NCBI GenBank assembly: GCA_016858145.1
Contig: JAEHOE010000192.1
Coordinates: 62,001-126,000 of the forward strand
DNA: 64,000 bases
Direction: 5' to 3'
Source: Edaphochlamys debaryana
Lineage: Eukaryota > Chlorophyta > Chlorophyceae > Chlamydomonadales
In this document: piece after piece, positions 11,901 to 22,700 of the stretch
Layout of the letters: the number at the start of each line of letters is the position of its first letter
Numbering within the stretch: the stretch's first letter is position 1
Notes under the pieces: generated by a model
The model's input: the letters and a program-made list of their open reading frames with translations, nothing else
Told to the model about the DNA's origin: nothing
The model's database searches: none
Position numbers and translations under genes: made by a program

Positions 11901-12191
11901 GCCTCTGCCCACCCGCCCTCTTCACGACCGCGCGATCCCGCTCAGCTACAAATACCCCCCACCCTCGCCCCCCACGCCCCTCTCTCCATCCTTCCCTCCC
12001 CCCCCCTTCCCCCCACCCACCCCCAGGCCGTGGGCCGCATCGGCGACCTGGCGGACACGGAGGCCTCCGGCAACGTGACCCTGGCCTCGCTGCCCACCAT
12101 CGCCGCCACGGGGGTGACCTTCGTGTCGGTGGGGGCGCTCACGCACTCGGTCACGGCGCTCGACATCTCGCTCAACATAGAGACGCAGTAG
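8949..12191 (+). CDS. QPT: Quinolinate phosphoribosyltransferase (nicotinate-nucleotide pyrophosphorylase), 339 aa, 11 exons
   Basis: Exons: 8949-8962, 9033-9084, 9172-9233, 9428-9539, 9887-10003, 10174-10273, 10624-10709, 10879-10943, 11214-11280, 11498-11677, 12027-12191; they close in frame. The enzyme converts quinolinate and PRPP to nicotinate mononucleotide, CO2 and PPi in de novo NAD synthesis. Family motifs are unmistakable: [118 protein letters not shown] and [15 protein letters not shown]. These include the Arg, Lys and His residues that bind quinolinate and phosphate. An insert of about 25 Ala/Glu/Gly residues precedes VTRVMLDNM. The start ATG at 8949 is preceded in frame by TAG, so no upstream extension is possible without another exon. 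The predicted N-terminus MTSSKPHVPIP lacks an obvious transit peptide, whereas land-plant QPT is plastidial. Confidence 0.97.
11684..11710. repeat. 27-base G homopolymer in QPT intron 10
   Basis: Immediately after the GTGCGT donor at 11678 there is an uninterrupted run of about 27 G on the plus strand. It is the longest homopolymer noticed in the window. Its exact length is vulnerable to sequencing error. Confidence 0.85.
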
Positions 12192-13342
12192 GGGGGGAGG
12201 CACGGGGGGAGGAAAGGGGGAGGAAAGGAGGGTGTGTGGGGGTGGGAGCCGAAGGGGCGGAGCCGAAGGCGGGGGAGGGTGTGGCGGGTGAACGGGCGCG
12301 GGACCTGACCGGTGGGGGGAAGGTGTTGGCCGGGGGGGAAGCGGCGGGGTGAGAGGGGCAGGGCGGTCAACGCAAGCGGCTATTGGAGTATTGGGACGCT
12401 TGGAGGCCAGCGGAAGGGCGTTCGGACCTCGGATGGCGCCTGGACAGAGGAGCAGCGGCTAGGGTCAGCTAGGTGGCAGTGGGGGTCGGCGGAGGACGGG
12501 GGGGACGGCCAACTGTTGAGGGCCGAGCCTGCTGTGGGCCAAAGGGGAAGGCGCAAGTGCTGCATCGGTGTTGGAAGAGTCGGCCAACCCTGGGACGAGG
12601 TCTCTGGCCGGGTCGCCTGCAGGTCTGCACCTGGCCGACCCGGGCAACCACTCGCCGCGGAGCCTTCGGCCTGAGGAGAGCGGGGCCGCAAACCGGGTTG
12701 GGAAGCGGGGAGGACCACGGGACGAGGACCCGAGGCCGGCTCCCTCCTCAGCGCCAGCCAGCGGGGAGCGGGGAGGGACCGGGCAGTGGCGGCCTGCATG
12801 CGCGTGGGCGGCTGGGCCGGGATGGGCTGGGCTCTGTCGTCTGCCAAGCCTCCCTACTCTGGCTACACTGCATGGCGCCCGCAAGCACAGAAGTACCCCC
12901 CGCCACGGCAGGGCCACTCCGAGGGCCCCAACACAGCTGCGTGCGCCGCCCCGCCCACGACCCCGCCACCGCAGGCGCTCCCCCGGGGACCGGGACACAC
13001 CGCGTCCGAGGCCCGAACACACCCTTCAGTCAGCTCTGGATACCGGTATCACTGCATACCTACGCCTAGCATTCCTTCGCCTAGCCCCCCTAGCCCCACA
13101 TGCAAGGAAAGTCGGTCCATGCCTCGAGTGTCCAGCTCGCTTCCCACGCGCGCCCCTAGCCAGCCCTAACCCCTGTGTCTTTAGCCCTGGCCCAAACGCA
13201 ACCTCGCCCGCCACTCGCCGGCCGTGCACTCGCCGTCCGTGCAGGTCCTGTTCTCCCCAGGCTGCTCTCCCCCAGTCGCTCACCCCCACCCCCAACCTCA
13301 ACTGAGCACACTACGCCGCCCCCACCCCACCCCACCACTCGC
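12192..13342. other. Convergent 3' intergenic region between QPT and the giant gene
   Basis: This 1.15-kb tail-to-tail region presumably holds both 3'UTRs. No gene, structural RNA or repeat was recognised. No TGTAA (or TTACA on the opposite strand) poly(A) signal was noticed. Confidence 0.5.
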
Positions 13343-13697
13343 CTACGCGCCGTCTCCCAGGGCGTCCCACAGGTCCCCCACCGTGTGCACCCCTCCCGCC
13401 TGCCCCTGCCCCTGCCCCTGCGCCTGTCTCTGCCCCTGGCCCTGCGCCTGGCCCTGCGCCTGCCCGCCTCGCGCCTGCACCTGTGCCCCGGGCGCCGCCG
13501 CTGCGTACCCTCGCGCCGCCATCGCCGCCGCCGCCTGCGCGCCGCCGGGATAGGCCCCGGGGGCGTACTGCTGCGGGTACGGCTGTTGGTACTGCTGTTG
13601 GTACTGTTGCGGGTACTGCTGTTGGTACTGCTGTTGGTACTGCTGCGGATACTGCTGTTGATACTGCTGGGGGTACTGCTGGGGGTGCGGGTTCGGC

Positions 13698-13729
<32 letters not shown>

Positions 13730-16700
13730 AGCGGGGCGGTAGCCGGGCATCCCCGGGTACGAGTGGCCCGCGACCCGCTGTGCCTGGGGCGGGGGCTGGG
13801 CCTGGGGCTGGGCGGCCGCGTGCGGCGGGGCGTGCTGTGCGTGCTGTGCGAGCAGGGAGGCGACCAGGTGCTGGGCCAGGGCGGCGTTAGGCGGCGGCAG
13901 CCCCGCACCCGGCAGGGGCAGCTGGGGGGCTGCGGCCGCGGGTGCGGGCGCGGCACGGGTCGGGGCCCAGTGCTGTTGCGGCGGGGCGGCGTGGGCTGCG
14001 GCCTGGGCCGCGGGGGCTGGCGCCATGGTCGCCCCCGCTGCGGTGGCGGCCGCCTGCGCCAGGAGCGCTGCCCCCGCCGCCTGCATGGCCGCCTGCCGCC
14101 GCTGCGGCGCCGTCGGGGCCCGCTGCGCCCCCGCCACCCCCGCCGCCGCCTGCACCGCCGCCGCCGCCGCCTGCACGGCCTGGGCCGCTGCCGCCGTCTG
14201 CGCCGCCTGCTGCGAGGCCCTCTGCGCGTTCTGCTGCGCCAGCGCCGCCGCCTGCGCCTGCTGCACCGCCGCCGCCTGCTGCGCCTGCCGTGCCGCCGCC
14301 TGAGCCACCGCCAGCCCCTGTGCCTGCTGGGCGACTACCGCCGCCGCCGCCGCCGCCGCCTGCTGCGCCTGCGCTGCCGCCGCCTGCTGCGCCTGCGCCG
14401 CCGCCGCCGGCGTGCGCATGCGCGGGTCCTGCCCCAGCAGCGACACCATGTAGTGCAGCTGCAGCGGCTCGCAGCGCCCCGCGTCCAGCGCCGCCTGAGT
14501 GGTGGGCGGCAGGTCGTGGCCCAGGCGCTCGCGCACCGCCGCCGCCGCCGCCGCCGCCACGGTCTGCAGACCCAGGTCGCGCCGCTCCCCCGCCCCGGGC
14601 AGGTGGGCCTCCTGGTCGGGCTGGGGGCGGGTGGGGGAATGCCGAGCGGGGGGTAATGGTCCATTCTGGAGCAATCTGGAGCATTCTGGAGCAATCTGGA
14701 GCATTCTGGAGCAATCTGGAGCATTCTGGAGCATTCTGGAGCATTCTGGAGCATTCTGGAGCATTCTTCTTTCCTTGCGTCAGTGCAGGCAAAAGTACGG
14801 GTTGGGATGCCTCAACGCTAGCCCCAAGCGACCGTTCTGGCGCCGTGCCCCCCCGCCCCGCCGCAGGGGCCCCAGGGGCCTGCTCCCTCCCACCCCGCCC
14901 CGCTCACTTGCACATTGAACGAGGTGCCCAGGGCCGCGCCGCAGCACTCGAAGCGCATCACGTAGTTGCGGCTGCCGTCCGCCGCCGCCTCGCCCGCCGA
15001 CCACCCCGTCACCACCACCGGCAGGTGCGCGGCGGCGGGGTCGGGGCAGGCCCGCACCAGCGCCTCCAGCTCGGCGTGGCCCAACTGGCTGGGGGCGGGG
15101 GCGGGGGGCGGGGGCGGAGCGGCGGGGGCGGGGGCCGGGGCGTGGTGCGGGGCTTGGGCGGGCTGCGGCTGCGCGGGCGGCGCCGCCGGGCCCTTGCCGC
15201 GGCCGCGGGACACGCGGCCCTTGCCCTGCCACGGCAGGTCCGCGGCCCCGCCCAGCCGAGCCGCCGCCGCGGGCGCCGGCTGCTGCCGAGCGGGCGGCTG
15301 CTGCGGCCTGGCGGGGGCGGGGGCGGGAGGGAAGGGGGCAGGGAGGGCGGGGACTGGCGGGGGCGGCCGCTGCGCCTGCGCCTGCGCGTGGGCCGCCAGA
15401 GCGGCGCCGATGACGTTGGCTGCGTTGTACATCTGAACGTACGCCTGGGCCTGGGCCGCGGCCTGGGCCTGGGCCTGCGCCGCCGTCTGGGCCTGGGCCT
15501 GGGCCTGGCCGGCCTGGCCAGTGGTGACGACGGCAGCTGCAGTGGCGGGGGCAGCCCTGCCGCGGGCCGCCGCGGCGGCGGCGGCAAGCGCCGCTGCCGA
15601 CTCCTTGGCTGCGGCCTCCGCCTCGGCCGCCTCAGCCGCCTTCTCCTGCCCCAGCCACGCCTCATGCTCCCGGAGCAGCTCAGCCCAGCCGGCGGCCAGG
15701 CGCGCGGGGGGCAGGTCGCCACAGGCCAGGGCGACGGGGGCGACGGCGGCCCCGGATAAGGCGGCGGTGGCGGGGGGCTCGGGCCAGGGCTTGGTGAGCA
15801 CCGTTGCGACCAGGGACTGCGGGGAGGGAGGCGGGCCGGGCAGGAAGCGGAGCTTGGGATGAGGGTGGGTGGGTGTGCGGTGATGTGATGAGTGTCAGCT
15901 GCCCAACAAGTCCCGCCAAGAGGCGAGCGGCCAGGGGTGCACTGGCACCGTGCCCGCGATCGGCCCCCAGCTCTGCGACCCTCCTACGCCCGACCCCTCT
16001 GCACACTAGTGTGCGTAAGCTCCACCTGCACTGCACGCCCTTGTTCCCCCGCCCGGCCCCCGCCCCTGGCCCCGTCCCCCCCCCCACCTGCAGCTCTCTC
16101 AGCGGCTGCCCCCACACCGCCAGCGCCCCCCGCGGCCGCAGCACCGGCAGTACCGCATGCAGCGCCGCCAGCCGGCACAGCGCCTGCCAGTACTCCTCCT
16201 GGGGGGGGGGGGAGGATACGGGGGCAGGGGGTGTTCGAAGCTCAGCAGGACCGCGTCGCCTTCGCGAGAGAACCAGGCGGGTTGGGGGCACATAGAGGCA
16301 AGCGCGCTCGGGTGGCAGCAGCAGTGCGGGCGAGTCTGTGGCTCCAAGCACGTCACCAGCAGACGGTCCCTGCACAGCCTGCTCTTCCCCATCAGCCCAA
16401 GCCCCTCACCGTACGGAAGGCCTTGCGGGCCGCCGCCAGCAGCTGCAGCAGCCAGGCCAGCGGCCGCGGCTCCGCCTCCGCCGCCACCGACGGCGCCGCC
16501 AGCGTCTGCCCAGTGGCCGCCGCCAGCGCCTCCGGGCCCCCGGGCCGCACCGCCGCCATCATCACTGGCACCAGCTGCGACACCGCCGCCGCCACCTCGG
16601 CACTGCTGGCGGCGCCGCCACCGTGCGCCGCCGCCAGCAGCGCCGTCAGCCGAGACACGGCCTCGAGGCGGGCGGCGGCCACGGCGGCGGCGGCGGCCTG

Positions 16701-19700
16701 GCGGCGGCGGCGGACCTCGGCGGCGGCGGGGCAGGGCGCTTCGGGCGCCGGCGGCGGCGGGGTCTCGCGCAGGGCTGCCTCCGCCAGTCGGACCAGCGCC
16801 GCGGCGGTGACGTGCCAGGGCTGCAGCGGGGGGGAAGCGGGTTGCGGGTTGCGATGCGGGGCAGCGGGGGACGTGCGTTCGATCGGCAAGGACAGCGCCT
16901 GGCTCGTTGACCCTGCGCCCTCTAGCCGCCAGTCGCCCCTCTCCCACCAAGCCAAGCCAAGCCAAGCCAAGCGGCCCCCCATCCCCCCGCACCTTTCCGA
17001 GGGTGTCCTCCGGCAGTCGCTCCAGCAACGGCCCCAGCGGCCCGCTCAGCCCGAACGCCTCCGCCACCTCCAGCAGCCGCAGGTCCACCGCCAGGGCCAG
17101 GCGCCGGTGCAGCGCAGCAGCCGCCGCAGCCTCGGGATGGGGCCCCGCGGCCGGCGCTGCGGCTGCGGCGGCCGGCTCTGTGGTGGCTTTAGCGTCCGCA
17201 ACCTCATCAGCGTCCATGTCGATGTTGATGTTGATGTCAATGTCGGCACCCGCGGGCGGCGGCAGTGGGCCGGGCGCGCCGACCACCCCCGCTTCCGCCG
17301 CTGCGTGGGGCTCAGGCTTGATCTGGGCGGGCAGCGGGGCCGGGCCCGGGGCGGGGGAAGGGGTGGCCTCCCGAGCTGCCGCGTCCTCGGCCGCCGCAGC
17401 ATTGGCGGCTCCAGGGCTGGGTGCCGCGGCAGAGGAGGGGCCTGGCCCTGCAGGGTCCACCGACGCAGCGCCTGCCGTTGCGGTACCCTGCTCCGTCCTC
17501 GGCTCGCCGGGCTCCGCTCCCGGCCCCGGCCCGACCGAGGCGGTACCGGGCAGCCCGGGCCCAGCTGGCTGCGGCCCCCCCGGCACCTGTACGGACCCTG
17601 CGGCCGGCGCGGACCCCGCCGCCTGCAGGGACGTCTCGGCCGCCTGCAGCGCCGCGCCGGCCGGCGGCCCCGACCCCGCCCGCTGCAGCTCCGACCCCGC
17701 CCGCTGCAGCTCCGACCCCGCCCGCTGCAGCGCCGCCGCCTGCTGCGCCGCCGCCAGCGCCTGCCGCACCGCCTCCGCCGCAGCGGGCGGCTCGTCCTCC
17801 AGCAGCAGGTCCACCACCGCCGCACGGGTGGTGGCGCCGTCGTCGTCGTCGTCATCGCCCAGGGGCTGCAGGGGCGGGGGGGGCGGCTGCAGGCCCGGGG
17901 GCTGTGTGGGCAGAGCCGGAGGCTGCGCGGGCAGCGCCGGACGAGCAGGCTGCAGGGCCGGGGCCAGGAGGGGACCTGGGGCTGCGGCCGCGGCCGAGGA
18001 GGAGGCGTCCGCGGGCTCCGGCGCGGGTGCTGTGGCCGGGGCCTGGCCGCTGCCGGCGGGCGCAGCACCGGCCCTGGTGTGGGCCTGCGACTGCGCCGGT
18101 GCTGGCAGCGGGGCGTGCGGGGGCGGCGGGGGGGCCGCAGGGGCGTCCGCCCGGGCCCTGTGCGCGCTGTCGGGCGGCAGGAGGTGCAGCAGGTGGGCGG
18201 GGGACAGCAGGGCCGTGACCAGGCCGGCGCCGCGGCGGGCCTGCTGCGGGCCGGGCGGCAGCGCCGCGACCTCGCACAGCCCGCACCCCAGCCACACGGC
18301 CGCGAGCACTGCCGCCTGCCAGTCCCAGCCCCCCGCGCCCGCCCCCGCTCCGTCCTCGGCCGCCCCGCCCGGCCGCAGCCGCAGCTGCAGCCCCACCGCG
18401 TGCAACCCCATGGCGCCCGGGACGGCGCACGTGGCCAGGTGTATGGAGCACTCAACCGCCGGGCCCGCAGCAGCCGCGTCGGGACCACCCGGGCCCAGGG
18501 CCGCGGTCAGGCGGTACGTGGTTGCCATCTCGCTCACCCCGCCTCGGCCGCCGCCGCCAGCTGCGGCCAGGGAGCCGGAGCCGTGCGCTCCTGCCGCCGT
18601 GGGCGGGGCGTGGTGCGGGCCGGCGGCGTGTGCCCCTGGGCCGTGTGCCCCAGGCCCTTGTGCGTGAGGAGCATGCTGTGCGTGTGGTGCGTGTGGTGCG
18701 TGCTGCGCATGCGGGGCTGCGTGCTGCGCTGTCGGCGGCGCGTGCAGATCATGGAGGGAGAGGTTGAGGCAGTGGCCCCACTGCAGCTCGGGCGGGAGCA
18801 CCAGCAGGCCGGAGGGGTCGGGCCCGCGCGTGCGGGGCACCGCCTCCGGCCCCGCCACCGCCAGGCCGGACCCGGGCGCCGCCGCCGCCGCCGCCAGCGC
18901 CGCCGAGAGCGCTCGGAAGTGCGCCAGCGCGACGCGGCTGTAGGCGGGGTTGGTGGGGGACACGAGAAGCACGGACAGGCTGGGCGGGCCGGAGCCCGGA
19001 CCGGGGGAGGGCGAGGAGCGAGGGTTGCTCCGCGCGCCTCGGCTCGCTGCACCGGCGGCCGCGGCTGCGGCGGTGAAGGCGGCGGCCAGGCGGTCGGCCG
19101 CCTCCCGGCAGCCCTTGAGCAGCTGAGCCCAGCGCACACGGGCGGCGGCCGCCTCGGGGCCCTCGGCCCTCAGGCGGTAGGGCGGGGGCAGCACGGGCTG
19201 CGGCGGGGCCTCGGGCGCCGGCTCCGCAGCGGGGCCCGAGGGGGGTGGGGGCACGGGTGCGGGAGGGGGCAGGGAGGGCGCGGGCGAGGCGGCCCGGGCG
19301 GGCTGCTCCGCTGGCGCCCCCGGCTGCATCGTGGGCGCCGCTGGGGGCCGTCCGGGGGCGAGCGCCGAGGCTGCCCCGGGGTCAGCCGGCGGATGCCTCG
19401 GCGCCGCCGTGCCGGGGGCAAGGGGGGCCGCCGCAGCGCCCTCAATGCTTGTGTGGGCCACCGCCGGCTCCACACCTTGCGCTAGCGCCTGCCCGCCCGC
19501 TGCGCCGTGCGGCTCCGCCTCCGCCTCCACTGCCGGCAGCGGGCTCGCCAGCCCCTCCACCTCCTCCCCCGCGGCCCCCGCCCCCGCCCCCGCCCCCAGC
19601 TCGCCCTCCTCCAGGGGGTCAGGTGAGGCGGGCGGCGCCTCCTGCGCCTGCAGCTGCAGCAGCAGCGGGCTGAGCGGGCCCACGCCGTCGGGGGACAGAG

Positions 19701-22700
19701 CCAGCGGCGGCACCGCCGGGGGGCTCGCCCCCGGCCCGGCCCCGACCGCCGGCCCGGGACCCTCACCGCCCGCCTGCGCCTGCGGTCCGTAATGGGGCGC
19801 CCGGGCGGCAGGCGGGGGCGTGCAGGCGCCGCCTGGGGAGGCCAGCGCCGGGTCCCGTGCCGGAGGCTGCACATGGGCCTGGGGCTGGGGCGTCGGGAGG
19901 GGCTGGGGCGTGGGCATGGGCGAGGGCGCGGGGCCGGGCAGGGGAAGGTCAGGGGAGGCGACGTCGTGCAGGGGCGACAGGCCCGGAGCGGGCGGGGTCA
20001 TGGCCTGCAGGATGAGTTCGTCCAGGCCATCCGCGTCCGGGCCCGCCTCCGCCTCCGCCCCGGCCTGCATGGCTGCCCCCGGTTCCCCCTCCGCCAGGCC
20101 TGCGTCAGCTGTTGCCTCCGCCGCCTCCGCCAGCGCCCCGCCCGCGCCTGCCCCGGGGTCCAGGGCGGGGAGCAGTCCCTCGTGCGGCCGCGGGCGGGAC
20201 TCGAGCTCCCCTGCGCGGGGGGAGTCCAGGGCGGCGGTCCACAGCTCTGCGGACTCGGCGGGGGAGGGCAGGGGCTGCACGTCGAAGGAGGGAGAGGGGG
20301 AGGCCACGGCGCGGTGCGGGCCCAGCGGCGGCGGTGGCGAGGCGGCCGCCGGCTGTTGCACGGGCGGGGAGGAGGCCCCCAGCTCCCCGGCCGATTGCAG
20401 GGGCTCAGCCTGGGCCTGGGCCTGGGCCTGGGGCTGGGCCTCGGCAGCTGCGGGCGCGCCAGCGTCCGGGTCCCGACAGGGGCCGCTCGGCGCGGTAGCG
20501 GTGCCCGCTGCGCCTGCTGCCGATGCGGCCGCAGCCCCATTCTCGCCGCCCTCCTGCCCCTCCTGCTGCCCCTGCCCCTGCTCCTGCTGCTCCTCCTCCT
20601 CCGCAAAGGCGTACCAGCTGGGGTGCAGCGCCACGGGCCGTGCGCGGGTGCGGTTGACGGGGGCCAGGCCCCGCGGCGGCGCCTCCGCCTCCCCGGAAGG
20701 CCCCGCCTGGCCCCCCGCCCGCTCCTCTTCCGAACCGCCCGGAGCTGCCGCTGCCTCGGCTTGCGCCGCGGAAGGCCCCGCCGCCGCCATGCCTGCCGCC
20801 GAGGCCAAGGCCGCCGCTGCCTCCACCTCCGCCCAGGTGCTGAGGGAGGGCGCCAGGGACAGCGGTGGGCGGACCGCGGGCGCAGCCCCGGCCTGCGCTT
20901 GGGCCTGCGGCTCTGGAGATGAGGCGTCGGCGGGTGGCTGGGGCTGCGGGGGCAGGCGTGGCTTGGGGACGGCCCCGCTCCTGCCACCCACAGACGCCTT
21001 CTTCGCCGCTGCCCCCGCACGCGCCCTCGCACGCGTGGTCCTTGCATCCGAGGCTGCAGATGCGCCCCCCTGCCTGGAGGGCCTGGGCGCCTTGGTCGGG
21101 GCGGGGCTTGGGTCCTCGTCCTCCTGCACCTCCTCCTCCTCCTCCGTGGCTTCCAGCTCCGTGCCCTCCTCCGTGGATTCTTCCGCGTCCTCCTCCGCTA
21201 CCTCCTCCCCCTCAGTAGAGGCCTCCTCCCCCTCACTTGACGACTCCTTCCCCGAGGGCTCCTCCGCCGAGGGCTCCTCGTCCGTGACCAGCTCGTACGC
21301 GTCCTCCCCCTCCTCGGCCCCCCCGCCCCCGCCCCCGCTGGCCGCATCCGCCCGAGCCAGGGGCCGCAGCCCCGGGCGTCCGGTCGGGGGCGTAGGTGCA
21401 CCCGGCTGCGACGAGAGCGGCAGTGGCAGCGGCAGGGCGCTGGGGGCCTGGGGCGCCGCTCCTGCGCTGGCCGCAGCGGCAGCGGTGGCAGCAGGGGGGC
21501 CCTGCGGCAGGGGCGCCAGAGACAGGCTGCCCCTCCGCCGGCTGCTGAGCCCCCCCGGTGCTCCGCCCTCCCCTGAACCGCCCTCGCTCCGGTCACTGCT
21601 GCTGCTGCTGCTCCGCCCGCGGCTGCCGTGCAGAGCCGCCAGGAGCCGGGGCACGCCGCTCAGCGCCCCTGCCCCTGCCCCTGCAGCCCCGCCCCGGGCT
21701 GCCGGGCTGAGCGAGTCCGGGGCTGCGTCCGCACCCGCGGCCTCGCCTTCGGGGGCAGGGGTCGGCAGCTCAGCCTGGGGGGGCGTGGGCGCAGGGGCTC
21801 CCGCGGGCGGGTCCCCGGGCTGGGGCGGCGGAGGGCTGGGCCTCGGGGGGCCGGAGCCAGCGGCACAGACCGCAGGGGCGGGGTCTGGTGCCGTCCCGTC
21901 CGCGTCGGTTGCGGCACCCTCGCCTCGTGCAGAGGCCCCAGCGGCTGCAGTGGCATCCGTCCCGGGCCCCGGTACCGGCTCCGCTGCTGGAGCTGCAGGC
22001 GGGCCCGGGCCCTGCGCGCCTGCCCCCGGGTCCGGCGGCTCTGGGCACTGGACGGCGGGTGCGGATCCCTCCTTGCGCCCTGCTCCTTCCCCTGTCCCCG
22101 CCGCTGAGTGCAGGGGTTCGGGCGAGGGAGGCGGCGACCGCGGGTGCGGGGGCTGTGTGTCGCGGGCTTCCGCTGTGCCGTCCTGGGGCGCCGGGGCCTG
22201 CTGCTGGGGCAGGGGATGGAGCGGGGCAGGAGGGCGTGGAGCGGGCGCAGGCGCCACCGGGGGCCCAGGAGCCTGCCCCGCGTCCGGCTGCGGAGCGGGC
22301 AGCGGCGCAGGAGCCGGCTCGGCCTGCTTGGGCCGCTTGGGCGGTCGCTCGTACTGCCCCTCCTGCGCACCAGGCACCCGCTCCGGGGCGGGGGTGCCGG
22401 TGCCAGCCGCACCGGGGCCAGGCGCCCCCGCTCGGTCGCTCGCGGCCCCCGTGCTCGACTGCCCGTGGGCGGAGGTGCAGGGCGGCGGGGCGGCCGGCGG
22501 GAGGCTGTGGTTGCCATTGGCGGCCGGCTCCGTCTGCGCAAGCTGGGAGGGGGGCTGAGGCTGGGCGCCCGCGGCAGCAGGGGAAGGAGGGGATGGCGAG
22601 GAGGACGGGCCCACCCCGTTCGGGTGCCCCGCGCCGGCCGGCAGCTGCTGCCTCTCCTCTGCCGCACGCCGCTTCTGCTCCTTGCGCCGCGACCGGTCCT

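Noticed and set aside
14656..14792. ORFs encoding repeated Asn-Ala-Pro-Glu-Cys-Ser-Arg-Met-Leu-Gln units
   Set aside because: They are translations of the 10-bp intronic tandem repeat and lie between a donor and an acceptor of the giant gene.
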